Assembly (NCBI GenBank): GCA_022711465.1
Contig: JAKLEZ010000001.1
Coordinates: 868,001-932,000 of the forward strand
Direction: 5' to 3'
DNA from: Planctomycetota bacterium
GTDB taxonomy: Bacteria > Planctomycetota > Phycisphaerae > UBA1845 > PWPN01
DNA length: 64,000 nt
Shown here: in pieces, positions 37,513 through 46,700 of the stretch
Position numbering within the stretch: the stretch's first letter is position 1
How the letters are laid out: each line of letters opens with the position of its first letter
Made by a program: the position numbers and the translations under genes
Notes under the pieces: model-generated
The model's input: only the letters and a program-made list of their open reading frames with translations
What the model was told of the DNA's origin: nothing
Databases searched by the model: none

Positions 37513-37986
37513 GAGTGAGAGACTACCTCCGACCATTCGAGAATGCACGTGGTTGCAGGGTGTGCGACGACGAGTTGCCCGCTGTCGCTGCCGGCAAAGC
37601 GATCCGCCGTCGGCCGGTGCGACAGGTCGAACGGATGTGCTCAACGGGGTAGAGCGGAAGGAGCAGGCTGGTTGGGAATCCCACATTGAAGCGTCCGGTT
37701 CTGGCTGGGATCTGTGGAGCGACGACAAGTGCGGCGTGAGGAGAGCCCGTCGGCGATTCGTTCGGTCGCAACGATTGCAAGATAGGGCCAGAGGAATAGC
37801 CCGCGGGCGAGCCGAAGGCCAGGTTTTGTGGATGCCTGCACCTTGTCCTCGGAGGATATTATCCAAACATCAACAGTTCACATGTGTCTACTATCGCGCC
37901 GAGGCACAGTACCTGCGGCTGCACGCGATCCGGGCGAGGTCGCCGTCGGTTTCGACTTCCTTGCCCGGGCCGAAAGGTTGTGGACA
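37513..37986. other. Intergenic, nothing recognised
   Basis: Divergent gap between the metallo-beta-lactamase gene and the zinc-ribbon gene. An open extension of the hydrolase frame continues upstream but lacks hydrophobic or conserved features. No clear promoter was picked out. Confidence 0.4.
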
Positions 37987-38265
37987 ATGATGTGTGAACG
38001 AATCGAGTGTGTCTGCCCCGAGTGTCGCGCGACCTACCATGTACCCGGTAAGGCCGCCGGCCGCCGTGCCCGGTGCCGCAGGTGCGGCACGATCTTTCGC
38101 ATTGTCCGGACGACGACGCCGGTTGCCACCGAGGATGACATCCTTCGCTGGCTTGGCCAAGGGGAGGACGAGGAGGATCGCAGTGCTGACCGCTCTGAGA
38201 ACGCGAATGACGGCGTTGAGGGGACGGCCCGGGACCGCGCTTCGGGATGTTACCATGCGGCCTAA
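37987..38265 (+). CDS. Small MJ0042-type zinc-ribbon protein
   Basis: A 92-residue protein. The N-terminus has two CxxC knuckles (CVCPEC and RCRRCGTIFRI) separated by ATYHVPGKAAGRRA, the MJ0042 finger pattern. The rest is an acidic, probably disordered tail (GQGEDEEDRSADRSEN). Such ribbons often sit at the N-terminus of larger planctomycete and proteobacterial proteins, so this may be a stand-alone form or a truncated one. ATG 37987 has AAAGG at spacing 9. No operon partner is evident. Confidence 0.6.
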   Translation: MMCERIECVCPECRATYHVPGKAAGRRARCRRCGTIFRIVRTTTPVATEDDILRWLGQGEDEEDRSADRSENANDGVEGTARDRASGCYHAA

Positions 38266-38419
38266 TCCTAACAGGAACTGGCCGGGAGCTGCGGTCGAAG
38301 GCCGTCGGGCGAGACTGGCTTTGGCAATAGCCCTTTCAACAGACCGTTCTGCCGGTTGAGTCTGCGCCGGTGCGGCAACCTGGAAGACTGGTCAACCGAC
38401 AAACGAAAGGAACAGAGAC

Positions 38420-39181
38420 ATGAAGAGGACGGCAGTGACTCTCGTACTGACGCTCGGTCTGCTCTCGTGGGTGGTCAGTGCGCAGGACCAGGGCGGTCGG
38501 CCTGATCGAAGCGAGCGTCCACGGCAACGTGAAGGTCGGCGGCCAGGCGGCGTGGAAGGCCCGCCGGGCGACAGAGGGCGGGCGGGGCAACCTGACTTCA
38601 GCTCGTCGCCTCTGCCCAAGGATGACGCCGAGAAGAAGATCCTCGCCGTGCTCGACGACATGAACAGGAACGAACGGGGAGGGATGATGAGCGTTCCGCT
38701 CAATGACGGGCGTTACTTGCGGCTGCTGACCGAGAGCATCGCGCCGAAGCGCGTAGTGGAGATTGGCACGTCCCACGGCTACTCGGCGATCTGGCTGTGT
38801 CTGGCGCTTCGTTCCACAGGTGGCAAGCTGACCACGTACGAGGTCGACGCCGGTCGTGCGGCCCTGGCCCGCAAGAACTTCGCACGCGCCGGGGTCGACT
38901 CCATTGTGACTCTGGTTGAGGGCGATGCCCACAAGGAGGTGACCAAGTTGAAGGAACCCATCGACCTCCTGTTCCTCGACGCGGACAAAGAAGGCTATCT
39001 GGACTACCTTGAGAAGCTTCTTCCCCTGGTTCGCGCAGGCGGCCTCATTCTGGCCCACAACATGAATGCCCGTCAGGCCGATCCCGCGTACGTCAAGGCG
39101 ATCACGACGAATCCCAAGCTCGAGACCCTGTTCGTCAACCTGGGTGGTTCAGGCATCGGCATGACGCTGAAGAAACGGTGA
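38420..39181 (+). CDS. Exported O-methyltransferase (COMT-like class I fold)
   Basis: A 253-residue protein. A clear signal peptide (about residues 1-21, ending VVSAQDQ) and an Arg/Gly/Pro-rich linker (about 22-65) precede a methyltransferase domain. The SAM motif is VVEIGTSHGYSAIW. The ribose-binding strand is LTTYEVDAG, and LLFLDADKEGYLDYL is the O-methyltransferase family 3 metal/catalytic motif. The second metal-ligand motif, usually DN, reads HNMNA (LILAHNMNARQ), which may change metal dependence. Export of a SAM-dependent enzyme is unusual because SAM is cytoplasmic. ATG 38420 has AAGGA at spacing 8. The downstream permease gene begins at or near its stop codon. Confidence 0.8.
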   Translation: MKRTAVTLVLTLGLLSWVVSAQDQGGRPDRSERPRQREGRRPGGVEGPPGDRGRAGQPDFSSSPLPKDDAEKKILAVLDDMNRNERGGMMSVPLNDGRYLRLLTESIAPKRVVEIGTSHGYSAIWLCLALRSTGGKLTTYEVDAGRAALARKNFARAGVDSIVTLVEGDAHKEVTKLKEPIDLLFLDADKEGYLDYLEKLLPLVRAGGLILAHNMNARQADPAYVKAITTNPKLETLFVNLGGSGIGMTLKKR

Positions 39182-39252
39182 ACGAGCGATCCGGTTGCGG
39201 ACGGATCGTTTCCGCTGCACCGCAGTCGCCATCCAAACCAGGCGAGCAGGTC

Positions 39253-40578
39253 ATGGATGCTGTACCTCGAAGAGAACTGACCCTTCTGGACTCGGTTTGT
39301 CTCATCGTGGGCATCATCGTGGGGGCGGGCATCTACCAGATGGCCCCGGACATTGCCCGAGGGGCGTCAGGTGGCGGAGGGTTGCTGGCCCTGTGGCTGC
39401 TCGGCGGATTGCTCTCGCTATGCGGGGCGATGAGCTATGCGGAGCTTGCGACGGCGTATCCGCAGGAAGGTGGCGACTATGCCTATCTGACCAAGGCGTA
39501 CGGCCGCTGGGCCGGTTTCCTGTTCGGCTGGATTCAGCTGGCCATTGTGAGGCCGGGCGACATCGCGGTGATGGCCTTCGCGTTCGCAACGTATGCCTGG
39601 ACCATCTACGATCCGTTGAAGGACGGGCCGCTTGCCTGCAGCCAACAGGTCTATGCCTGTCTCGCCGTGGTCGTTCTGACGGTGATCAATGTCGCAGGTG
39701 TGCGCCAGGGCAAGTGGACGCAGAATCTCCTGACCGGGGTGAAAGTCCTGGGGCTGGCGGCCATCGTGGGCGTGGCGGTCTGTGCCCCGCAGGGAGCGAT
39801 GGCCCCTCGAGCGGTCGAACCGCTGCCCGCGAGCCTGGCTCTCATCCTGGTTTTGTTCACGTTTGGTGGGTGGAACGAGATGGCCTACGTTGCCGCGGAG
39901 GTCATCAATCCGAGTCGCAACATCGTTCGGGCACTGCTGCTGGGAACCGCGTCGGTCACGGTACTCTACCTGCTGGTCAATGGTGCGTTTCTGTACACGC
40001 TGGGGTACCAAGGATTAGCGGCCTCCCAGGCGGTGGCCACCGAGACGGTTTCGACGGTGTTTCCGGCAAAGGCACCGGCCCTCATCAGCGCCCTTGTCTG
40101 CGCGTCGGCGCTGGGCGCGGTCAACGGACTGATCTTCACCGGTGCGCGCATCTCGTTTGCCGTTGGGGCTGACCACCGGGTTTTCCGTCCGCTCGGTCGC
40201 TGGGACGCCAGCACGGGCACGCCCGTTCGAGCCCTGCTGTTGCAGGCGGCGATAGCGATCACCCTGATTGTGTCGTTGGGTTCGTTTCTGAACGCGATCC
40301 TCTACACGGCCGCTCCCGTGTATCTCTTCTATCTGGCGACGAGTCTGGCGGTGATCGTCCTCCGCCGCAAGGAGCCACGCGTGGAGCGCCCCTATCGGGT
40401 GTGGGGTTATCCATTTACCACTTTCATCTTCTGTCTGACCTGTGCGTTCCTGGCATACAGCGCCGTCAGGTACAAGCCATGGATTGCACTGGCAGCGCTG
40501 GGGATACTGCTCGCCGGGATACCTCTCTACGGACTCAGCAGCCGTCGGCTCCGTGCATCAGGCGAGGCGACCGGGTGA
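39253..40578 (+). CDS. APC superfamily amino acid permease
   Basis: A 441-residue, 12-helix transporter. The opening LDSVCLIVGIIVGAGIYQM carries the APC helix-1 unwound G-(A/S)-G-I motif. AMSYAELATAYPQEGGDYAYL is the conserved helix-2/3 motif and FTFGGWNEMAYVAAEVINPS is the helix-6 substrate motif. It resembles the LAT/APA group (amino acid/H+ symport or exchange). ATG 39253 gives the usual short N-terminus. A GTG at 39178 overlapping the methyltransferase stop would extend it by 25 residues and couple the two genes. Confidence 0.88.
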   Translation: MDAVPRRELTLLDSVCLIVGIIVGAGIYQMAPDIARGASGGGGLLALWLLGGLLSLCGAMSYAELATAYPQEGGDYAYLTKAYGRWAGFLFGWIQLAIVRPGDIAVMAFAFATYAWTIYDPLKDGPLACSQQVYACLAVVVLTVINVAGVRQGKWTQNLLTGVKVLGLAAIVGVAVCAPQGAMAPRAVEPLPASLALILVLFTFGGWNEMAYVAAEVINPSRNIVRALLLGTASVTVLYLLVNGAFLYTLGYQGLAASQAVATETVSTVFPAKAPALISALVCASALGAVNGLIFTGARISFAVGADHRVFRPLGRWDASTGTPVRALLLQAAIAITLIVSLGSFLNAILYTAAPVYLFYLATSLAVIVLRRKEPRVERPYRVWGYPFTTFIFCLTCAFLAYSAVRYKPWIALAALGILLAGIPLYGLSSRRLRASGEATG

Positions 40579-40750
40579 GTCTTTGGGGATCTCCGGCGCG
40601 GACGCACGGTTCTGGGCGAAACGGTGCCTTTTTCGGGAGAGTCATACCCACGAAAAGGAGCCCGTGCTTCCGAGGTTCACGAGCTCCCGGTGTGGTCGTC
40701 GGGCTGCTCGGCCCGAGACCGCCGGCGGTTGGGACCGCCTGGGATGTCGG

Positions 40751-42619
40751 CTACTGCTCGCTCAGGGCGGCTGACTCCGCCGTCGCTGGTTTCGGCTCGC
40801 GGTAGTTGATCACCTTTCTGATGTGCCATGCGTTCTTCTCGAACGTCGTCGCCGACGACTGGGACACGAAGAAGTTGAGCTTCATCGCCACCGGGCCGAG
40901 TTTGCTGACCATGCCGAAGATGCCGCGGATGGGCTTGGTGTCCGGCTGGTCCGGGATCATCGCGGAGACTATCCCCATGACGCCCAGTACCTGGGCGACA
41001 TCCCTGCCCATGTTGGTCATATCCGCGAAATCCGCGGACGTGACCGCGCCCTTGGGAACCAGGCCCTCGCGTGTGACTCGTTCGTTCTTGATCACGCTCG
41101 GATGTTCGCCGCGAGCCGTGGCCAGGCAGGTCTGAATAGCCTCGGATGAACTGCCGATGACCAGGTATCCTTCCGCCGTGCCGTACACGGGGTGCAGGAA
41201 CATCGCGACCATGGGATGCGTGACCATGCGGAAACCCTGAGTTCCCACGACCTCCGCCGGTTGGCTGGTCAGCGGCTGGTTGGCCCTGGTGAGCAGCTGG
41301 TTCAGCTTGTCGAGGCCGGCCTTGATCTTCTCGTTCGCCTGTTTCTCGTTCCGGACCTTGATGAACAGAACCGAGTCCTCGGAACTGAACGGCGAGGGTG
41401 CTGCCGCCGGCAGGGTCACCGAGACCATCTGGTGCCCCAGCCAGGAGAAGACGTCGCGCTCGGGTCGGAAACCGATCTCGTTCTGGGCCTGCTCCCACTT
41501 CGCGAGCACGCCGTCGCCCTCGGGCACTTCCTTACCGATGAAATCGATGACCACGCCGTAGAGGGCGGCCAGGTCGATGCCGGATGTCACGCTGTAGGCG
41601 GTCGCTTCCTTGGGTATGAAACGGTCGAACCGCTCGATCGGCTCCGGTTTGCAGAACACCTTGTACAGACGACTCTTTGGAGCGTCCGCGGCCAGCATGA
41701 CGATGGTCTCATCGTGCTGCTGGTAGCCTTCGGTATGCGCGGTGCTGGCCAGGTAGTCAAGTACGCTGACCTCGTCCAACACCTTGTTGACCACACCGAG
41801 GACTTGCTGGGCCTTCTCGTCCTGCGGAGCCTGCTCTCCCCCGAACTTCATGATGCCGCGCACGCCCTCGATCATGGTCTTGACGTCGAAGAAGACCACC
41901 GTGTCCTCTGCAAGCGGCAGTCTCGCCATTGCCCGGGTGTAGCGCTCCGTCTGCGTCAGACCTCTCTTGTCGCCTTCGCCGGCCAGCAGGCCGAGCGATT
42001 CGTCGAGCAGCGTTCGGTCGATGGCCACCGCCACCACCGGCCCGCGCACCGCGACCCGCAGACTGGCGAACGGCACATCCCTGGCTTTCAGCGACTTGAC
42101 GGTCGCCCCGTGGACCTGCTGCTCATCACACGTGAAGCTGCCGTCCCCTGTACCGGCGACTGACTCGATCTCCTTCAAGACGGCGGCAAATGCCTCGCCG
42201 TTCTTGGCAGCCTTGGCATCGCTCTCGTAGCGCAGCAGGAGCAGGTATTCCGGCATGGGCGTACCCATCCGGCTGGTGTACACGAGTTCGTCGATCCGCG
42301 CATCCCAGTCCACGCCGTTGATCAACTCGCCCGCGCGCTTCCAGAAACTGTCGAACTTCTCGCGATCCGCGGGAGGCGCCGTGGAGCTGATCAGCGTGTG
42401 GAAGTCCTCGATGATCCCGGTCTTCTTGAACGACGTCCACACTTCCCTCCAATACTTGTCGAGGTACTCCCTCTCCGGGTTGTATGCCCCGTGGATGTAG
42501 ATGTACACGTCCGACGGAACGCCCCCTCCGAGCGTGAACGACGGCTTGTTCTCGGCCATCACTACGGGCGTCAGGGCGGCAAGGGTCAAGGCGACGAGAA
42601 ACTGGCGATACCGTGCCAT
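40751..42619 (-). CDS. Exported hypothetical protein (possibly DUF3352-like)
   Basis: A 622-residue secreted protein with signal peptide FLVALTLAALTPVVMA (about residues 6-21). It contains two similar halves of alternating strands and helices. These include LPLAEDTVVFFDVKTMIEGV in the first half and FLHPVYGTAEGYLVIGSSSE in the second, a pattern like DUF3352 proteins, in which a surface-exposed test variable is repeated. No catalytic motif was recognised. ATG 42619 has AAGGAG at spacing 6. No neighbour gives a functional clue. Confidence 0.65.
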   Translation of the reverse strand: MARYRQFLVALTLAALTPVVMAENKPSFTLGGGVPSDVYIYIHGAYNPEREYLDKYWREVWTSFKKTGIIEDFHTLISSTAPPADREKFDSFWKRAGELINGVDWDARIDELVYTSRMGTPMPEYLLLLRYESDAKAAKNGEAFAAVLKEIESVAGTGDGSFTCDEQQVHGATVKSLKARDVPFASLRVAVRGPVVAVAIDRTLLDESLGLLAGEGDKRGLTQTERYTRAMARLPLAEDTVVFFDVKTMIEGVRGIMKFGGEQAPQDEKAQQVLGVVNKVLDEVSVLDYLASTAHTEGYQQHDETIVMLAADAPKSRLYKVFCKPEPIERFDRFIPKEATAYSVTSGIDLAALYGVVIDFIGKEVPEGDGVLAKWEQAQNEIGFRPERDVFSWLGHQMVSVTLPAAAPSPFSSEDSVLFIKVRNEKQANEKIKAGLDKLNQLLTRANQPLTSQPAEVVGTQGFRMVTHPMVAMFLHPVYGTAEGYLVIGSSSEAIQTCLATARGEHPSVIKNERVTREGLVPKGAVTSADFADMTNMGRDVAQVLGVMGIVSAMIPDQPDTKPIRGIFGMVSKLGPVAMKLNFFVSQSSATTFEKNAWHIRKVINYREPKPATAESAALSEQ

Positions 42620-43007
42620 CAGAGTCTCCTTTCTGCGTGCTCCTACCATTGTCGTGGTTTCGACGACCACGTAGAGATGGACGGCCAAGGGACGCGAAGG
42701 TTTCAGTCTGGAGGTGCGAGGCCGACGCGTTTTGCGCACCCGAGGGAGCGGATTGGGCGTGGGCGATCGCTGCAAAGAAGCTCTGCATCCTCTTGTCGTG
42801 CATCGCTTTATCGTCGCACTCCTGGGCCAGACCGCCCTGTTCGGGCGAATCAGCGGCCGGAGGGGTCGATGACGCCGTTTGCGGGTGCGGACTTGCGCGA
42901 ATCACCGTTCTGGGCCCGGTCTACAGCTTCGCGGCGCGTGCGATCCGCTGCACGGTTCTTGCATCCCCGGTGATCGTTTTTCCGTAGCGATGGCGGGCCA
43001 TCGGCGT
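42620..43007. other. Intergenic, nothing recognised
   Basis: About 390 bp between two minus-strand genes. No frame with a ribosome site or protein motif was seen. Confidence 0.4.
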
Positions 43008-43286
43008 CTACTTGATGGCCTTCTGGAGCTCAGCCATGCGGCGGCTTGCCTCTGCCCTGGCGGCGGCGATCAGCTCCACCAGTTGGTCGAGCGACAGTGT
43101 CTGCAGGCCGGCAATGGCAGCGGCGCCCGTAGGCCGCTTCTTGCGGGCCGCGGATTTGCGGTTTTTCTTGAGAGGCTTGGCGGACACTTGGCCGTGGGTG
43201 GTCTTCATGTGCCGACCGAGGTGCATGGCCATCTTGAACGACTGACCGCACTTGGCGCACTTGAGGCCGCTCTTCTTGCGGGGCAT
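43008..43286 (-). CDS. Small classical C2H2 zinc-finger protein
   Basis: A 92-residue basic protein. Residues 8-32 read LKCAKCGQSFKMAMHLGRH then MKTTHG, i.e. C-x2-C-x12-H-x4-H with the central Phe and Leu of a eukaryotic-type C2H2 finger, unlike the Ros type (C-x2-C-x9-H-x3-H). A Lys/Arg-rich linker (AKPLKKNRKSAARKKRPTG) follows, then an amphipathic helix (LSLDQLVELIAAARAEASRR) that could dimerise. ATG 43286 has AAGGAG at spacing 6. DNA binding is likely but not shown. A single finger alone usually needs dimerisation or basic arms, which this protein has. Confidence 0.8.
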   Translation of the reverse strand: MPRKKSGLKCAKCGQSFKMAMHLGRHMKTTHGQVSAKPLKKNRKSAARKKRPTGAAAIAGLQTLSLDQLVELIAAARAEASRRMAELQKAIK

Positions 43287-43336
43287 GGCTATCTCCTTGC
43301 CGAAAGGCACAGCGATTCGATCACACGCGGCGGCGA

Positions 43337-44764
43337 CTACACCGTACCGCCCTCCTCGATGATTTTGAAGCCCATCAGATCGCCCAAGTCCTGGACCGGT
43401 TTCATGAAATTGCCGTAGAAGACCACGCGGTGCAGGAGGGTCATCGTGTCACCTCGGATCACGTCGGCCCCCCAGCCGAGGAACACTCTTCTTGCGTCCG
43501 GCACGCTCTGGGTGAACTGGGTGCGGCAGGCCAGCGGGCTTGTACCCGTCTCGACGATTTTGCCGGGCACGATGAGCATCTTGTCCAGGTCGACCAGCTT
43601 GGCGCAGGTCACGGACTGACCCACCCGGTTCTCGACCTCCAAGGCCACGCCGCCGCGGCTGTCCGTCTGCGTTCGAATGGTGAAAGGCAGTCGTTTGCCT
43701 GCAGGCCCGTCCATCCTGGTTGCCGAGGTGCAATGGAAGTGGACCATGGCGTTCTTGGCCGTGTCAATGACGGGATCGGTGATGAAACCCGGCACGCGAA
43801 AGGCATAGGCGAAGATGAGCATGGTCAGCGTCGAGTCGATATCGCCTTCGCAGGCACCCACCAATCCAACGTCGTTCAGCTTGCTGAAGGTGAGGCAACC
43901 GCGTGGATTGCCCATGCAAGCGCGGCTGCAGACGGCCTGGGCTCGCTCCTCGATCATGAGTTTCCTGGTCGCCAGGTACAATCGGGCGGAGTCGATGATT
44001 TCCGCCCGGCTCGGCTCGACAATCCTGCGAGCCTGGCTGATCCAGTATTGCTCGGCCTCCGCTTCGGCAGCCTTGGGATCGATCGAGCGGAAGACCCCCA
44101 TAAGCCTTTCGTTGGCCACCGTCACCAGTTCCGCACCCAGTTTCTTCTTGACCTGCTCGGGATTGCAGGCGGCAGATGTGCCGTTAGGACCATCGATGGC
44201 CAGAATCCTCGTCTGCCTCATCCGGGCAGGCACCCGCAGAAGTCCGACGATCCGTTCGATCTCAGCCCAATCACTGGTTGGCAGCAGCACCACCCGCTTG
44301 CCCTGCTTATGCCATTGAGGGAAGTACATCCAGCCATGGCCGCTGAACGGCTGCGAAAACAGCGCTGTAGGCAGGCCCACGTCAATCAGCTTGCTCAACA
44401 CCGGCGCGTCGCCACCGTGACCGGAGAGATGGATGATGAGCAGTGCATCAGCGTCCTTGAGCTTGGCGGCCACCTGCCCGACATCGGTGGGCGGGATCAA
44501 GTCGCCGCCCACGAACTTGACATCTCCGAGCTTGCCCTCGATTTCGGAGAAGCACTTCTCGAACCGGGCCAACTCGTCGGTCGGCCGGGTGAGATAAGCG
44601 TCGCCCGTCCGTCCCGCAAACACCTTGTAGATCCTGGCGGGCCCTGGCTTCAGATGAGCCTCCTCTTCGCCTGCCACTGGACCGGCTGACAGCTGCGAGG
44701 CCAGGATTGTACCGCCCGCGGCCGCGGCCCCGAGGATGTCGCGTCGGGTGAAGAAATCGCTCAT
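43337..44764 (-). CDS. Tat-exported sugar-isomerase-like protein
   Basis: A 475-residue protein with a twin-arginine signal (FTRRDILGAAAAGGTILASQ). The body is arranged like the L-fucose/L-arabinose isomerase family: an N-terminal Rossmann-like half (DADALLIIHLSGHGGDAPVL) and a C-terminal half with VGLVGACEGDIDSTLTMLIF, a Glu/Asp position used for metal in the family. HFHCTSATRMDG is similar to the late substrate loop. The isomerase activity is uncertain, because export to the periplasm is not usual for these enzymes, though common for planctomycete relatives. ATG 44764 has GGAGG at spacing 6. Confidence 0.6.
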   Translation of the reverse strand: MSDFFTRRDILGAAAAGGTILASQLSAGPVAGEEEAHLKPGPARIYKVFAGRTGDAYLTRPTDELARFEKCFSEIEGKLGDVKFVGGDLIPPTDVGQVAAKLKDADALLIIHLSGHGGDAPVLSKLIDVGLPTALFSQPFSGHGWMYFPQWHKQGKRVVLLPTSDWAEIERIVGLLRVPARMRQTRILAIDGPNGTSAACNPEQVKKKLGAELVTVANERLMGVFRSIDPKAAEAEAEQYWISQARRIVEPSRAEIIDSARLYLATRKLMIEERAQAVCSRACMGNPRGCLTFSKLNDVGLVGACEGDIDSTLTMLIFAYAFRVPGFITDPVIDTAKNAMVHFHCTSATRMDGPAGKRLPFTIRTQTDSRGGVALEVENRVGQSVTCAKLVDLDKMLIVPGKIVETGTSPLACRTQFTQSVPDARRVFLGWGADVIRGDTMTLLHRVVFYGNFMKPVQDLGDLMGFKIIEEGGTV

Positions 44765-45286
44765 AGCAGTCCTCCAGAAATAGGCAAAGACGAAGGGAGC
44801 AACCGTCACTTGTCAGGTTGTCGCGTCTCTTCCCAGCAACGATGCCGACTGCGAATTGCCGTCAGTGTCTGCCTGCTCCGAGGCCTCAACGGCCGCGCGG
44901 TCGGACAGGGCGCCGTCCCGATGGACCCGCTTCGCCATGGCGAGAACCCATCGTAGCTCCTGCCGGATGCTTGCACAAGGCTTGTCATCCGCAGGCCGTA
45001 TGCGGTGCGATCTGGTTGGGTGTCCCGAGGATTGCGTGAGGCCGGCTCGAGGGCCTCGCGAGACCGAACGGCGAGGTGCGATCTGCCTCTGGCGGTCGGA
45101 GGTTGGCCCTGATGGCGGATCCCAGCGGATGCGGACGTGCCGTGCTACCAAGTGGCATGAAGAAGCTGTGGGCTCGCCTTGCCCGCCCATGATCACGACC
45201 TGTGCTCCCCTCCGGTCGGAGATGCCCGGCTCTATCCCAACCGGGAGGGCGCGTCGTGAATCGAGCGGGCCGGGTGCGGAGGAGAC
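44765..45286. other. Intergenic, nothing recognised
   Basis: About 520 bp between the isomerase-like gene and a membrane-protein remnant. No supported gene or site. Confidence 0.4.
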
Positions 45287-45559
45287 TCATGGCGGTGGCC
45301 GGACGGTGTTCGCGTTCCGGGGACCGGACCAGCCGTCGCTTTCGGCAGGGTCGCGCTGCCACGCCAAGCTGGCCGCATACCCAATCATCATGGTCATCAG
45401 GCAGCCGATGATGTTGATCCACAGGAAGGACAGGCGTGGGGCATCGGCCGGGCGATCGAGGATGTAGTACGGGACCGTTACAGCCAAGGCCGAGGCCAGG
45501 CCGGCGGCGGCCCCGACCAGGACCCCCTTGGCATGGACTCGGCGTGTGAGGACTGGCGC
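45287..45559 (-). pseudogene. Remnant of a sodium:solute symporter C-terminus, in frame after the ECF sigma stop
   Basis: A 90-codon frame with VHAKGVLVGAAAGLASALAV and LSFLWINIIGCLMTMMIGYA, the two last transmembrane segments and the xFLWxNxIGC pattern of the SSS transporter C-terminus. The rest of a transporter is missing. It follows directly, in the same frame, after the TGA of the ECF sigma factor, with no ribosome site of its own. Best read as a transporter truncated by an ancient rearrangement; a stop-codon readthrough product is conceivable but unsupported. Confidence 0.45.
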
Positions 45560-46150
45560 TCACCAATCGGTTTCCATCTGACGGTACACCTCGCGCATAC
45601 GGGCGAGTACGCGTCGCTTGGCCTTCATGACTGCGTTGACCGTCATGCCCAGCTGGGCCGCGGCGACTTCCGAAGACACCTCTCCCGACACCATCAGCTC
45701 GAAGGCCCGGATGGTCTCGGGGCTCATCTCTGACTTGACCTGCTCCAGGCACGCCCGCACGACGGCCTGACGCCACTGGAGTTCCCACACTTCGCTGATG
45801 CTCTCGTCGTCAGGTATGTTGAGCAGCAGATCAGACTTGCTTCCCTTGGGGCTCACGACGTGCTGGGCGGCGCGGCTGCGGAGCATGTGCAGGACCTTGT
45901 TCCGGGCGATGCCAAACAGCCAATGTCGCAGACGGCCTCGGTCGCGTTCGTACCGCCCTTGCCGGTAGGCTCCAACAAAAGCGACCAAGGCCTCCTGCGC
46001 GGCATCCGCAGCATCCTCCCGGCCGAGACCGAGTTTCAGGCCGAAGGCGTTCAGCAATCTCCAGTAGCGTTGCACGAAATCTGACCATGCCCGGTCGTTG
46101 CGGGCATCCTTCAGCTGGCTCAGCAAGACTGTGCTTGTCGTCGTGGCCAC
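45560..46150 (-). CDS. ECF-type RNA polymerase sigma factor
   Basis: A 196-residue sigma-70 family factor. Region 2 spans AWSDFVQRYWRLLNAFGLKL to DAADAAQEALVAFVGAYRQG and RLRHWLFGIARNKVLHMLR, the -10 recognition part. Region 4 is SPETIRAFELMVSGEVSSEV followed by AAAQLGMTVNAVMKAKRRVL, the -35 HTH. No anti-sigma gene or Ser/Thr kinase is next to it. The start chosen is GTG 46150 with GGAG at spacing 7; an upstream GTG at 46183 would add 11 basic residues. The stop is followed in frame by a symporter remnant. Confidence 0.88.
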   Translation of the reverse strand: MATTTSTVLLSQLKDARNDRAWSDFVQRYWRLLNAFGLKLGLGREDAADAAQEALVAFVGAYRQGRYERDRGRLRHWLFGIARNKVLHMLRSRAAQHVVSPKGSKSDLLLNIPDDESISEVWELQWRQAVVRACLEQVKSEMSPETIRAFELMVSGEVSSEVAAAQLGMTVNAVMKAKRRVLARMREVYRQMETDW

Positions 46151-46253
46151 GTGAGGGCTCCGGCCCTGCCGACGTCTCTCCACGCCCCGGTCATCGGCCA
46201 GGCAATGGCGAGTGTCATTTTACCCATCTCACGTGACCTCGCACAACGTCATT

Positions 46254-46700
46254 TCAGAAGTCCGGCAGATCCCCAAACAGACCGTCGGCCACCGCTTGCC
46301 CCAGGTGGCTGCAGAGTGCGTCTACCGCCGGCATGCCCGGCTGCCCAACTCGAATGCAGTAGTGCTGTAGCTCGCGCCGGGCTCGGGTCATCAAGCGACG
46401 GCACTCGGGCGGACCCAGGTTTGCGTATCCGCGGCTCATCGCCACTCTGAGCAGTCCGTGAACCCGGTGCAGGGCGTATTGTCGGAGGACGTAGTCCGCG
46501 TGCGGTGAGCTGATCAACTCATCGAGCAGGGCCACGCTCCAATCGCATACCATCCCGCAGAGCAAATCCACGCCGCGCAGGCGGATCGCGGACGGGGCAC
46601 CGTCGAGGACATAGTGATGCCCGATGGCCGCGGCGGAGGCCCGCGACGGCTTCATGGCCAAGGTGCTCAGGACAACTTCGGCAGAGGCGGAAGCGACCAT
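46254..46700 (-). CDS. Hypothetical protein
   Basis: A 148-residue soluble, helix-rich protein of unrecognised family, with a Cys/His-containing core (LLCGMVCDWSVALLDELIS then SPHADYVLRQYALHRVHGLL). It has no signal peptide or known motif. It is judged real because ATG 46700 has GAGGAG at spacing 8 and codon use fits the neighbours. It is the upstream neighbour of the ECF sigma factor, 103 bp away on the same strand, and could be co-transcribed and related to its control, which is a guess. Confidence 0.6.
   Translation of the reverse strand: MVASASAEVVLSTLAMKPSRASAAAIGHHYVLDGAPSAIRLRGVDLLCGMVCDWSVALLDELISSPHADYVLRQYALHRVHGLLRVAMSRGYANLGPPECRRLMTRARRELQHYCIRVGQPGMPAVDALCSHLGQAVADGLFGDLPDF

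Noticed and set aside
40603..40670. Imperfect hairpin between the APC permease and the DUF3352-like gene
   Set aside because: Arms of about 8 bp with a bulge and a 15-nt loop; too weak to call a terminator.
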